Below, piece after piece: positions 47,654 through 55,661 of a stretch of 64,000 nt of DNA (position 1 is the first letter of the stretch; each line of letters starts with the position of its first letter). The stretch is from Streptomyces sp. ML-6 (GTDB lineage: Bacteria; Actinomycetota; Actinomycetes; Streptomycetales; Streptomycetaceae). Where the stretch lies: NCBI RefSeq assembly GCF_030116705.1, contig NZ_JAOTIK010000001.1, positions 6,414,501 to 6,478,500 of the forward strand, read 5' to 3'. The notes beneath the pieces were generated by a model. The model was not told where the DNA came from. It ran no database searches and worked only from the letters and a program-made list of their open reading frames with translations. Both the position numbers and the translations under genes were made by a program.

Positions 47654-47734
47654 ATGAAGTTCCTTTTCTTGCTCAAGGACAAGATGACGCCGGAGAAGAG
47701 CCTGAAGGCGTACGCCTGGTACCACTGGTACTAA
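47654..47734 (+). CDS. Atropopeptide-type RiPP precursor peptide, core AWYHWY
   Basis: A 26-codon gene from ATG at 47654 with GGAGG seven bases upstream (47642-47646) and a TAA stop. The product is a Lys-rich leader (MKFLFLLKDKMTPEKSLKAY) directly followed by AWYHWY at the very C-terminus. Established: tryptorubin A, the founder of the atropopeptides, derives from AWYIWY and is crosslinked by one P450. Seen here: same leader-core layout, same aromatic positions, and a P450 gene 115 bp downstream. The Ile to His change at core position 4 is distinctive. Inferred product: a bridged, shape-locked hexapeptide, leader removed by proteolysis. Too short for ordinary gene callers. Confidence 0.9.
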   Translation: MKFLFLLKDKMTPEKSLKAYAWYHWY

Positions 47735-47746
47735 ACCGGCAGGGCG

Positions 47747-47765
47747 GTCCTTCGTCGCGAGGGAC
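47747..47765. terminator. Hairpin between precursor and P450 genes
   Basis: GTCCTTCG-TCG-CGAGGGAC, an eight-pair stem with one G-U pair, starts 12 bases after the precursor stop. Such partial terminators or stabilisers often let a RiPP precursor transcript exceed that of its enzyme. Confidence 0.5.
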
Positions 47766-47849
47766 ACGGTCAGTCGATTCGGGCCCGTGTCCGGCCAGGC
47801 CTCATCGGCCCGCCGGGCGCGGGCCCTTCCCGCTTCTTGGAGACCATCG

Positions 47850-48893
47850 ATGCACATGTCCGGTACCGGCAGCCGCGCCCGGGAAGTCGTCTTCGCGCCG
47901 AGGCTCCAGGCGCTCCTGCGAGACCACCGGGGCGAGGACGTCTTCCGCCTGGACCCCGGCACCGTCGGCGTGGCCGGAGCCGCCCTGTCCGACCGGATCC
48001 TCGCCGCCAGACCGGCCACCGAGGACGAACGCCCCACGTTCAAGCCCCTGCACGGGCGGTCCATTCCGCGCGCCGAGGCGTCGACGGTCATGCGGGCCAT
48101 CGGCCGGGACGTGCGGACGGCGCTGAAGAAGCCCGTCGGGGCGGTCGACCTCTCCGGCGAGTGGCCGCACGTCGGCCACGTGTTCCTGCGCGACCTCGTC
48201 CTGGAGGGCGACCCCTACCGGCTGCGCATCCTCATGGACCGCGCCCTGGAGCTGACGCCCAAGCTCACCTGGACGGTCATCGCCGCAGGGGCGGCCCTGC
48301 CCGGCCGGCTCCGCCCCGGCGCGCCCGTCTCCGCCATCGCGGGCCTGACCGCCGAGGCTGAGGGGTACGGCGACCGCCGCTATGCGATGGGGCTGTACCG
48401 GCGGGCGGCGGCCCCGGTCTGCTTCACCGTCTCGACGCTCGTCGCCAGTGCGCTCTGGCTCGGCTCGCCCTTCGACGACGACACCTCGAACCGGAACATC
48501 CTGTACGAGGCCATGCGCCTGCTGCCGCCGTCCTGGAACATCCTGCGGAGGGCGTCGCCGGAGTACCCCGCCCTCGACTCCCGGATCGGCGCGGGCGACG
48601 ACGTCCTGATCCTGCCGCTGCTGAGCCACCGCGACCCCGCGCTCTGGGAGGACCCCGACGAGTTCCGCCCCGAACGCTGGGACGGGCTCGACCCCGAGGA
48701 CCACCCCGGCTACCTCCCCTTCGGGCACGCCTCGGAGCGCTGCTGGGGCCGGCACATGGTGATGCCGCTCGCCGAGATGCTGCTCGACCGGCTGCGCGCC
48801 GACGGCCTGACGGCGAGTCCGGAGCAGACCACCGCGAAGGTGCCCCTCGCCGGGCTGATGGGGGTCTCCGAGGTGCGGGTCGTGAGGGCCTGA
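47850..48893 (+). CDS. Cytochrome P450, probable crosslinker of the AWYHWY peptide
   Basis: 347 residues from ATG at 47850 (GGAG seven bases upstream; a second ATG follows at 47856). Conserved P450 elements: K-helix E220-x-x-R223 in YEAMRLLPP, FRPERW at 272-277, and heme-ligand Cys298 in PFGHASERCWG. It is about 50 residues shorter than most bacterial P450s. The heme signature departs from FGxGxHxCxG, and no A/G-G-x-D/E-T oxygen motif is visible in the I-helix region (VCFTVSTLVASALWL). Such divergence is reasonable for a peptide-crosslinking enzyme. It would form C-C or C-N bonds among Trp and Tyr of the core. No ferredoxin gene adjoins. Confidence 0.88.
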   Translation: MHMSGTGSRAREVVFAPRLQALLRDHRGEDVFRLDPGTVGVAGAALSDRILAARPATEDERPTFKPLHGRSIPRAEASTVMRAIGRDVRTALKKPVGAVDLSGEWPHVGHVFLRDLVLEGDPYRLRILMDRALELTPKLTWTVIAAGAALPGRLRPGAPVSAIAGLTAEAEGYGDRRYAMGLYRRAAAPVCFTVSTLVASALWLGSPFDDDTSNRNILYEAMRLLPPSWNILRRASPEYPALDSRIGAGDDVLILPLLSHRDPALWEDPDEFRPERWDGLDPEDHPGYLPFGHASERCWGRHMVMPLAEMLLDRLRADGLTASPEQTTAKVPLAGLMGVSEVRVVRA

Positions 48894-49241
48894 ACCCGTT
48901 TCATCACGTCGTGAGGGCTCTGTGAACATGGGGGGCGGATTCAAGCCGCCCCCGCCTTCACGGATGCCCTCCGTCAGGCCCCTTCTTCCCGCTCGCGAAG
49001 CGGGCCGATAGTGCCTGACGTGGGCGGCAAGTCCGGTGCGCGCGGCGGGCGTTGCGGTGGCGTCGCCCGGCTCGGGGGCGACTGGCCGGTTTCTTATTAC
49101 GAAACTTTGTTGAGTAAGTCACAGCCGCAGGAAGCTCTTGATCTGGGCGCGTCAATCGGTCAGGGTTTCGAGCCAGCCCCCCGGAGATCTTCCGGCCGGG
49201 GGTCAATCCCCCCACAAAGAATGACGAGGAGACCCCTCTTC
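48894..49241. other. Spacer between P450 and subtilisin genes
   Basis: 348 bp without a gene. It contains the terminator at 48931-48953, a CCCGCT-CGCGA-AGCGGG hairpin near 48988, a short A+T-rich stretch at 49092-49115 (TTTCTTATTACGAAACTTTG) that may hold the protease promoter, and a CCCCCGG/CCGGGGG stem near 49180-49206 in the protease leader. Confidence 0.5.
48931..48953. terminator. Hairpin closing the RiPP operon
   Basis: GGGGGCGG-ATTCAAG-CCGCCCCC, eight perfect pairs, 37 bp after the P450 stop. Confidence 0.65.
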
Positions 49242-50444
49242 ATGGCAACTCACAAGCGCTCAGGCCGGATCAAGCTGACCGCGGCGATAACTGCGGTCGC
49301 CGCAGCGGCCGGTGTCACCCTGCTCAACACCTCGCTCGCCGGGGCCGCCCCCGCTCCCAGGACGGGTGTCGTCTACGGCGCAAACGCGGCGGACGCCGTC
49401 GCCGGCAGCTACATCGTCATGCTGGACGGGAAGGCCGACAAGGCGGAGCTCGCCAAGGAGTACGGCGGCAAGCTGAAGCGCAACTACAGCTCCGCCATCA
49501 ACGGCTTTTCCGCCAGCGGCCTCTCGCTCGCCGAGGCCAAGCGCCTGGCGGCCGACCCGGCCGTCTCCAAGGTCGTCCAGAACAAGAAGTTCCACATCAG
49601 CGAGACCCAGCAGAACCCGCCGTCCTGGGGCCTGGACCGGATCGACCAGACCGAGACGACCGGCGACGACGCGTACACCTACCCGGACAGCGCCGGCGAG
49701 GGCGTCACCGCGTACGTCATCGACACCGGTGTTCGCATCACCCACGAGGAGTTCGAGGGCCGGGCCACCTCGGGCTACGACGCCGTGGACGACGACGACA
49801 GCGCCGACGACGGCAACGGCCACGGCACCCACGTGGCGGGCACCATCGCCGGTGCCACCTACGGTGTCGCCAAGAAGGCCGACATCGTCGCCGTCCGCGT
49901 GCTCGACGACTCCGGCTCGGGCACCACCGAGCAGGTCGTCGCGGGCATCGACTGGGTCACCGAGAACCACGAGGGCCCCTCCGTCGCCAACATGAGCCTC
50001 GGCGGCGGCGCGGACGAGGCGCTCGATGCCGCGGTCCAGCGGGCCATCGCCTCCGGCGTCACCTTCGCGGTGGCCGCGGGCAACGAGTCCACCGACGCGA
50101 GCGGCAGCTCCCCGGCCCGCGTCCCGGAGGCCATCACGGTCGCCTCGTCCACGGTGGACGACGAGCAGTCGGACTTCTCCAACTACGGCTCGATCGTGGA
50201 CATCTACGCGCCGGGCTCGGACATCACCTCGTCGTGGAACGACAGCGACGACGCGTCCAACACCATCTCCGGCACGTCCATGGCGACCCCGCACGTGGTC
50301 GGTGCCGCCGCCGTCTACCTGGCCGGTCACCCGGACGCCACCCCGGAGGAGGTCGCCACGGCGCTGACCGAGGGCGCCACCCCCGACGCGATCTCCAACG
50401 CGACCGAGGGCACGCCGAACAAGCTGCTGAAGGTCGTCGAGTAA
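49242..50444 (+). CDS. Secreted subtilisin-like serine protease (S8, proteinase K/aqualysin type)
   Basis: 400 residues from ATG at 49242 (GAGGAG ten bases upstream). Signal peptide 1-36, inhibitor-I9 propeptide about 55-123 (GSYIVMLDGKADKAELAKEY), mature enzyme from about residue 125 (NPPSWGLDRIDQ). Catalytic triad intact: Asp161 in VIDTG, His197 in GHGTHVAGT, Ser346 in SGTSMATPH; oxyanion Asn in AAGNES. A secreted general protease. It follows the RiPP operon behind a terminator; a part in trimming the AWYHWY peptide is possible but only speculation. Confidence 0.94.
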   Translation: MATHKRSGRIKLTAAITAVAAAAGVTLLNTSLAGAAPAPRTGVVYGANAADAVAGSYIVMLDGKADKAELAKEYGGKLKRNYSSAINGFSASGLSLAEAKRLAADPAVSKVVQNKKFHISETQQNPPSWGLDRIDQTETTGDDAYTYPDSAGEGVTAYVIDTGVRITHEEFEGRATSGYDAVDDDDSADDGNGHGTHVAGTIAGATYGVAKKADIVAVRVLDDSGSGTTEQVVAGIDWVTENHEGPSVANMSLGGGADEALDAAVQRAIASGVTFAVAAGNESTDASGSSPARVPEAITVASSTVDDEQSDFSNYGSIVDIYAPGSDITSSWNDSDDASNTISGTSMATPHVVGAAAVYLAGHPDATPEEVATALTEGATPDAISNATEGTPNKLLKVVE

Positions 50445-50570
50445 CCGACGCCCCACCGCAGCCGTGAGCGGGTGAACGCCGCCCGGCACGACGGAACCGG
50501 AGGCCGCCGCGCCCTCCCCCACGGGGCGCGGCGGCCACACGGTGCGAAGAGCTCGCCCTATGGTGTGGCC

Positions 50571-51146
50571 ATGACGATGTACGCGGCGCTGTTGCGCGGG
50601 ATCAACGTGGGCGGCCACAAGCGGGTTCCGATGGCCGAACTCCGCACACTGCTCACCGAACTGGGCCACGGAGACGTCCGTACCCATCTGCAGAGCGGCA
50701 ACGCCGTCTTCAGCAGCGCGGCCGACGACGAGAACGCCCTCGCCGCCGAGCTGGAGCAGGCCGTCGGGGAACGGTTCGGCTTCCCGGTCCCCTGCCTGGT
50801 CAGGGACGGCGCCTACCTGGCGGGGACCGCGGCGGCCTGTCCGTTCCCGGCCGCCGGACTCGAAGGCAAACAGTTGCACATCACGTACTACGACCGGCCG
50901 GTCGACGCCGACCGCTTCGCCCGGATCGACCCGGCGGCCTTCCGCCCCGAGGAATTCCGCCTCGGGGACCGCGCGCTCTACCTCTACGCCCCCGGCGGAC
51001 TGGGCACCTCGAAGCTCGGCGCCGCGCTGTCCCGCACCTCCGTCACCAAGGACCTCGTCGCCACCTCGCGCAACTGGAACACCGTGGTCAAGCTGGTGGA
51101 GATGACATCGGCGACCGGGGCCGCGCAGGACGGAGCCCGCGCATGA
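50571..51146 (+). CDS. DUF1697 family protein
   Basis: 191 residues from ATG at 50571. Begins with the family hallmark MYAALLRGINVGGHKRVPMAELR, then DVRTHLQSGNAVFSS and a C-terminal SKLGAALSRTSVTKDLVATSRNWNTVVKL. No enzyme activity is established for the family. Its stop overlaps the following start as ATGA. Confidence 0.9.
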   Translation: MTMYAALLRGINVGGHKRVPMAELRTLLTELGHGDVRTHLQSGNAVFSSAADDENALAAELEQAVGERFGFPVPCLVRDGAYLAGTAAACPFPAAGLEGKQLHITYYDRPVDADRFARIDPAAFRPEEFRLGDRALYLYAPGGLGTSKLGAALSRTSVTKDLVATSRNWNTVVKLVEMTSATGAAQDGARA

Positions 51147-51541
51147 GCGAACCGTCCCCCGGCGTGGCCGCGGCGGTCGAGGGCGAGCTGCGCCTCCTGG
51201 ACCCGGCCGTACGCGCCTCCGCCGAACTCCTCTCCCGGGTGCTGCACCCGGAGTACCGCGAGATCGACCACGAGGGCCGGATCTGGGACCGCGACACGAT
51301 CATCGCCGAACTCACCGGCGCGGACGCCCCGCGCCCCGGCCCGCTCACCGCGTCCCGGATGAGCGGGGTCCAGTTCGGCGACGAACTCGTCCACCTCACC
51401 TACGACACCGAGACGAAGGGCCACCTGTCCCACCGCAGTTCGCTCTGGCGGCCGGCCGGTGACGGCTGGGTGCTGTACTTCCACCAGGCCACGCCCTTCA
51501 CCGCCGAGGACCCCGGTCCCGGCTCAGGCACCGGCCGCTGA
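51143..51541 (+). CDS. NTF2-like / DUF4440 protein
   Basis: 132 residues, start overlapping the DUF1697 stop. A single NTF2-like cone fold: ELRLLDPAVRASAELLSRVLHPEYREIDHEGRIWDR, then LTYDTETKGHLSHRSSLWRPAGDGWVLYFHQATP. Small binding or enzyme scaffold of unknown ligand. Translational coupling suggests it acts with the DUF1697 protein. Confidence 0.85.
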   Translation: MSEPSPGVAAAVEGELRLLDPAVRASAELLSRVLHPEYREIDHEGRIWDRDTIIAELTGADAPRPGPLTASRMSGVQFGDELVHLTYDTETKGHLSHRSSLWRPAGDGWVLYFHQATPFTAEDPGPGSGTGR

Positions 51542-51671
51542 GCCGGTTCAGCGACGCCCCGGCCGCTGCGTCCGGGGCGCCCGGGGGAGCCGCACCGGCC
51601 GGGGCGAAGCCCGTACGGGTCCTGTCGCTTTTCTTCAATCCCCCTTCCCGGGCCGGTCATAGGCTGCGGAC

Positions 51672-52256
51672 ATGAAGAACGAGCACGCCCACATGACCGA
51701 AGTCGCCGCCGAGGCGGCCCGTGTCGCCCGCTCCATCGACGCCGCACAGCTCGACGCGGAGAAGACCCCCTGCGGCGACTGGGACCTGCGGGGACTCATC
51801 AACCACTGGGTGCTCTACACCTCCCACGGCCTGGAGCACCGGGCCCTGCGCAAGGACCTCCCCGACGAGCTCACCGCCCGGGACTTCACCGCCGACGCCG
51901 ACTGGGCGCAGCAGTACGCCGAGCAGCTGGACCGGGCCGTCGCGGCCTGGGCGGACCCGGCCGTCTGGGAGGGGGAGGTGGACCTCGGCGGTTCGACCTC
52001 GCCGGCCGCCGACATCGCCGCGATGCTCATCGAGGAGACGGCCCTGCACGGCTGGGACGTGGCCCGGGTCGTCGGGGAGGAGTTCCGGCTCTCCGACGGG
52101 GCGGCCGCGTACGTCCTCGGCGTCGTCGACAGCACCGCCGCGCTCTACCGGCAGTACGACGGCTTCGCCGACGAGGTCACCGTGCCCGGATCGGCGTCGC
52201 TCTTCGAACGCGCGCTGGCCCACAGCGGCCGGGACCCGCACTGGACCCCGGCCTGA
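51672..52256 (+). CDS. TIGR03086-type metal-binding protein (DinB / maleylpyruvate isomerase-like)
   Basis: 194 residues from ATG at 51672. The four-helix DinB-like fold shows KTPCGDWDLRGLINHWVLYT at residues 32-51, with His45, and ETALHGWDVARVVGEEF with His; together these form the expected metal site. Members are thought to be thiol-dependent, mycothiol-linked enzymes, but the reaction here is unknown. Its stop codon is the start of three 28-bp repeats. Confidence 0.88.
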   Translation: MKNEHAHMTEVAAEAARVARSIDAAQLDAEKTPCGDWDLRGLINHWVLYTSHGLEHRALRKDLPDELTARDFTADADWAQQYAEQLDRAVAAWADPAVWEGEVDLGGSTSPAADIAAMLIEETALHGWDVARVVGEEFRLSDGAAAYVLGVVDSTAALYRQYDGFADEVTVPGSASLFERALAHSGRDPHWTPA

Positions 52257-52331
52257 GTCCCGGTCCGCCGGAACCCCGGCCTGAGTCCCGGTCCGCCGGA
52301 ACCCCGGTCTGAGTCCCGGTCCGCCGGCCCG
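52251..52331. repeat. Three 28-bp tandem repeats starting on a stop codon
   Basis: GCCTGAGTCCCGGTCCGCCG plus GAACCCCG is repeated at 52251, 52279 and (with changes near the end) 52307. The TGA of the preceding gene lies in the first copy and is repeated in each. Confidence 0.9.
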
Positions 52332-52516
52332 TCCGCGTCGAACGCGCGCAGGCTCTCGGCGTCGGCCTGTCCGGCCTGCGGGATCAGGGTTTCCACGGTG
52401 GGCATCGGCGGATGCCACCGCCCACGGCCGGCCTTCCGCCGGTGGATCGATTGGCCCAGGGGAATCGACGGCGAATGGCCCGGGATCACCTGCCACTTGA
52501 TGCCTACGCTCGGCCC

Positions 52517-53152
52517 ATGAACAGCACACCGCACACCTCCGGACCGGGCCGGACGGCCGTCGACCTCTACTTCGACCCGGCCTGCCCGTTCGCCTGGATC
52601 ACCTCCCGCTGGCTGCTGGAGGTGGAGCGGCACCGGGACATCGAGCTCCGTTTCCGCGTCATGAGCCTTTACCTGCACAACATCGGCAACGAACTGCCCG
52701 ACTGGTACCGGGACCTGGTCGACCGGTCGATCGGGCCGGTGCGGGTCGCGGTCGCCGCGGCGGCCGGGCACGGCGACGGGGTCCTGCGCGGCCTCTACAC
52801 CGCGATGGGCACCCGCATCCACCAGGAGAAGAACGAGGACTTCGACCAGGTGATCGCCGAGTCCCTCGCGGAGCTGGGCCTGCCCGCCGCGCTGGCGGAC
52901 GCCGCGCACTCGGAGGCGTACGACGAGGCGCTGCGGCGCAGTCACGACGCCGGCAAGGACCCGGAGGCGGACGCCTACGTCGGCACGCCCACCCTCCACG
53001 TCGACGGCGCGGTCTGGTTCGGGCCGGTCCTGCGGGCCGCGCCGCGCGGCGAGGAGGCGGGACGGTTCTTCGACAGCTTCCGCACGCTCGCCGGGAATCC
53101 GGACTTCTTCGAGCTCAAGCGGACCCGGACGGGCAGCCTGGACGTGGGGTGA
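52517..53152 (+). CDS. DsbA-family protein, mycothiol-dependent nitroreductase (Rv2466c) type
   Basis: 211 residues from ATG at 52517. Thioredoxin-fold start [21 protein letters not shown] with a single active Cys (CPFA instead of CxxC), a helical insertion with [18 protein letters not shown], then [18 protein letters not shown]. Related to mycobacterial Rv2466c, which uses mycothiol; the CPFA form is common in streptomycete members. Cytosolic oxidoreductase, substrate unknown. Confidence 0.85.
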   Translation: MNSTPHTSGPGRTAVDLYFDPACPFAWITSRWLLEVERHRDIELRFRVMSLYLHNIGNELPDWYRDLVDRSIGPVRVAVAAAAGHGDGVLRGLYTAMGTRIHQEKNEDFDQVIAESLAELGLPAALADAAHSEAYDEALRRSHDAGKDPEADAYVGTPTLHVDGAVWFGPVLRAAPRGEEAGRFFDSFRTLAGNPDFFELKRTRTGSLDVG

Positions 53153-53164
53153 CCGGGCACCGCG

Positions 53165-53929
53165 TCACGCGCTGAGCGCGGCGGTCCGGGCCGCCGGGAG
53201 ACGGGCCGCGTCGTACCGGGCCAGCAGCAGCCGCGCCAACTCCGGGGCCGGGCCCAGGACATCGGCCAGCACGTCCGCGCCGGCCGCGCCCGCGACGATC
53301 CGGTCGGGGAGCCGGCCGGGCGCGATGACGTAAGGGGCCACCGCCACCCGCCGCACCCCCTCGTCCCGCAGGGCGCGCACCGCGTCCTCGGTGCGGGGGA
53401 AACCCGCGGGAGATGTGGCGGAGGCGAACGCAGGCCGCACGGAACACCAACCGGTGTGCCGCAGCTCCCGCGCGATTTCAGCGATCACTGCGATCGCCTC
53501 CGGGTCCGTGGAGCCCGCCGAGGCCAGAACGAGCCCGGTCGAGCCCCGGTCGCCGGGACGGATCCCGGCCTCGCGCAGCCGCCGTTCCAGGGCCGCGCCC
53601 AGCAGCGGCGACGGGCCGAGCACCCCGGCCTGCCGGACGCGCAGCCGGGGCAGCCTCGTCCGGGCTTCGCGCAGCACCGCGGGGATGTCGGACTTGGCGT
53701 GGAAGGCCCGGGTCAGGAGCAGGGGGAGCGCGACGACCTCCCGCGCGCCCTGCGCCGCCAGCCGTTCCAGGACCCGCGGCACCGACGGCGCGTTGAAGTC
53801 CAGGAAACCGGTCTCCACCCGCAGCCCCGGCCGCAACGACCGGACCCGCGCGGTGAGCGCGTGCACGGTCGCCGCGTGCCGCGGATCGCGGCTGCCGTGG
53901 GCGATGACGAGAAGTACCGGGGCGGTCAT
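53165..53929 (-). CDS. Sirohydrochlorin chelatase
   Basis: 254 residues from ATG at 53929. CbiX/SirB fold: VLLVIAHGSRDPRHAATVHAL with the metal-binding His at residue 11, then VVALPLLLTRAFHAKSDIPAVL with the second His. It inserts Fe(II) (or cobalt) into sirohydrochlorin to make siroheme, the cofactor of the sulfite reductase encoded at the head of this operon. Last gene of the sulfate operon, eight bases after the permease. Confidence 0.92.
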   Translation of the reverse strand: MTAPVLLVIAHGSRDPRHAATVHALTARVRSLRPGLRVETGFLDFNAPSVPRVLERLAAQGAREVVALPLLLTRAFHAKSDIPAVLREARTRLPRLRVRQAGVLGPSPLLGAALERRLREAGIRPGDRGSTGLVLASAGSTDPEAIAVIAEIARELRHTGWCSVRPAFASATSPAGFPRTEDAVRALRDEGVRRVAVAPYVIAPGRLPDRIVAGAAGADVLADVLGPAPELARLLLARYDAARLPAARTAALSA

Positions 53930-53937
53930 GACCGGGC

Positions 53938-54816
53938 TCAGTTCTTGACGAGGAGGCCGCGGCTGCGCAGCACCCACCGCTCCAGCGGACTGAAGACGAG
54001 CAGGTCGATCGCGATGCCGACGAACAGGATCAGGATGATGGCGAGGAAGATGCCGGGCATGTCCGCGTTGTTGCGGCCGTTCTCCAGCAACTGGCCGAGC
54101 CCCAGACCGAGATCGGGGGAGGACGCGATGATCTCGGCGGCCATCAGCGAACGCCAGGAGAACGCCCAGCCCTGCTTGAGCCCCGCCAGGTAACCGGGCA
54201 GTGCGGCCGGCAGCACGATGTGCCGGGTCCCGCGCAGCCCGGTCGCGCCGAGCGTGCGGCCCGCCCGCAGGAACAGCGGCGGCACCTGGTCCACGCCGGA
54301 GACCAGCCCGTTGGCGACCGAGGGGACGGCGCCCAGCAGGATCACCGCGTACATCATCCCGTCGTTCAGCCCGAGCCAGATCACGGCCGGCGCGACCCAG
54401 GCCACCGACGGCAGGGACTGGAGCCCGGACAGGATCGGGCCGATCGCGGCCCGCACGAACCGCACCCGGGCGACCAGCAGACCCAGCGGCGTACCGATGG
54501 CCACGGCCAGCAGGAAGCCGAGCAGACCGCGCGAGACGCTGGTCCAGACGACGTCCAGGAGCGTCCCCTGCAGCCACATCTGCGACGCGCTGTCCCAGAC
54601 CGCGGCCGGTGACGGCAGCTTGTAGTCGTCGGTGACCTGGGCCCGGACGAGCAACTGCCAGACGACGATCACCAGCGCCACCGCCAGCACCGGCGGCAGC
54701 ACCTTGCGCACCAGTACCTCGCGCACCGGGGTGCGGCGCACCTGCACGGTGTCCAGCGCGTCGAGCCCCGCCTCCAGACCGGCCAGGTCGTCGGGCTTCG
54801 TGTCAGTGCCGGCCAT
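53938..54816 (-). CDS. ABC transporter permease, sulfonate/taurine (SsuC) type
   Basis: 292 residues from ATG at 54816; an in-frame start six codons earlier is possible. Six helices begin at VLPPVLAVALVIVVWQLLV; the EAA-like coupling motif is RTLGATGLRGTRHIVLPAALPG. It imports sulfonates or a related sulfur source with the ATPase and lipoprotein upstream. It overlaps the ATPase gene, so all three are translated together. Confidence 0.9.
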   Translation of the reverse strand: MAGTDTKPDDLAGLEAGLDALDTVQVRRTPVREVLVRKVLPPVLAVALVIVVWQLLVRAQVTDDYKLPSPAAVWDSASQMWLQGTLLDVVWTSVSRGLLGFLLAVAIGTPLGLLVARVRFVRAAIGPILSGLQSLPSVAWVAPAVIWLGLNDGMMYAVILLGAVPSVANGLVSGVDQVPPLFLRAGRTLGATGLRGTRHIVLPAALPGYLAGLKQGWAFSWRSLMAAEIIASSPDLGLGLGQLLENGRNNADMPGIFLAIILILFVGIAIDLLVFSPLERWVLRSRGLLVKN

Positions 54817-55591
54817 GACGGCGGATCTCCCCACGCAGTTGTTCGGTGATCTCGACGGACAGCTCCGCGACCGCGTTGTCCTCGATGCGGCGCGGCTGCT
54901 CGATGCCGACCGTCCACTCGCGGGCGATCCGGCCGGGGCGGGACGACAGCAGGACGACCCGCTCGGCGAGCCGCACGGCCTCGCGCACGTTGTGGGTGAC
55001 GAAGAGGACCGAGAGGTTCGTCTCGCGCCAGATCCGGGTCAGCTCGTCGTGCAGCACGTCCCGGGTGATGGCGTCGAGCGCGGCGAACGGCTCGTCCATC
55101 AGCAGCAGTTGACTGTCCTGGGCGAGGGCGCGGGCCATCGCCACCCGCTGCCGCATGCCGCCCGAGAGTTCGTGCACGCGCTTCCTGTACGCCCCGCCGA
55201 GCCGTACGAGTTCGAGCAGCCGCTCCGCCTCCGCACGGCGCTCCGGCCTGGCCACGCCGCGCAGCCGCAGCGCGAGCTCGATGTTCTTGCCCGCGGTCAG
55301 CCACGGGAACAGAGCGTGCTCCTGGAACATCAGGGCCGGCCGCCCGCCCGGGGTCTCGATGGACCCCGAGGTCGGGCGGTCGAGCCCGGCCACCAGATTG
55401 AGCAGGGTCGACTTCCCGCACCCGGAGGCCCCCAGGAGGGTGACGAACTCGCCCGGTGCGACATCGAGCGTGATGTCGTCGAGCACGAGCTGCTGCCCCT
55501 GCGGTCCGCCGAAGGACTTGGACACGTGCGTGATGCGGGCTGCGTGCCCGACCGCCGTGCGGTCCTCGGCCTCGGTGAGAGTGGTCGCCAT
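54803..55591 (-). CDS. ABC transporter ATP-binding protein, sulfonate/taurine (SsuB) type
   Basis: 262 residues from ATG at 55591, seven bases after AGGAGG (the GTG within that site is less likely). Walker A GASGCGKST, signature LSGGMRQRVAMARAL, Walker B LLLMDEPFAALD, switch VTHNVREA. Energises the SsuC-type permease that overlaps it. Confidence 0.93.
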   Translation of the reverse strand: MATTLTEAEDRTAVGHAARITHVSKSFGGPQGQQLVLDDITLDVAPGEFVTLLGASGCGKSTLLNLVAGLDRPTSGSIETPGGRPALMFQEHALFPWLTAGKNIELALRLRGVARPERRAEAERLLELVRLGGAYRKRVHELSGGMRQRVAMARALAQDSQLLLMDEPFAALDAITRDVLHDELTRIWRETNLSVLFVTHNVREAVRLAERVVLLSSRPGRIAREWTVGIEQPRRIEDNAVAELSVEITEQLRGEIRRHGRH

Positions 55592-55661
55592 GGTCGTCAC
55601 CTCCTGGAAATCCTGGATTCGGGTCCGGACGGCCCCGGCCGCCTCCCGCCTGCCGGTCGGC

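Noticed and set aside
52251..52331. Three 28-bp repeats as a CRISPR-like array
   Set aside because: Direct tandem copies without spacers and no cas genes.
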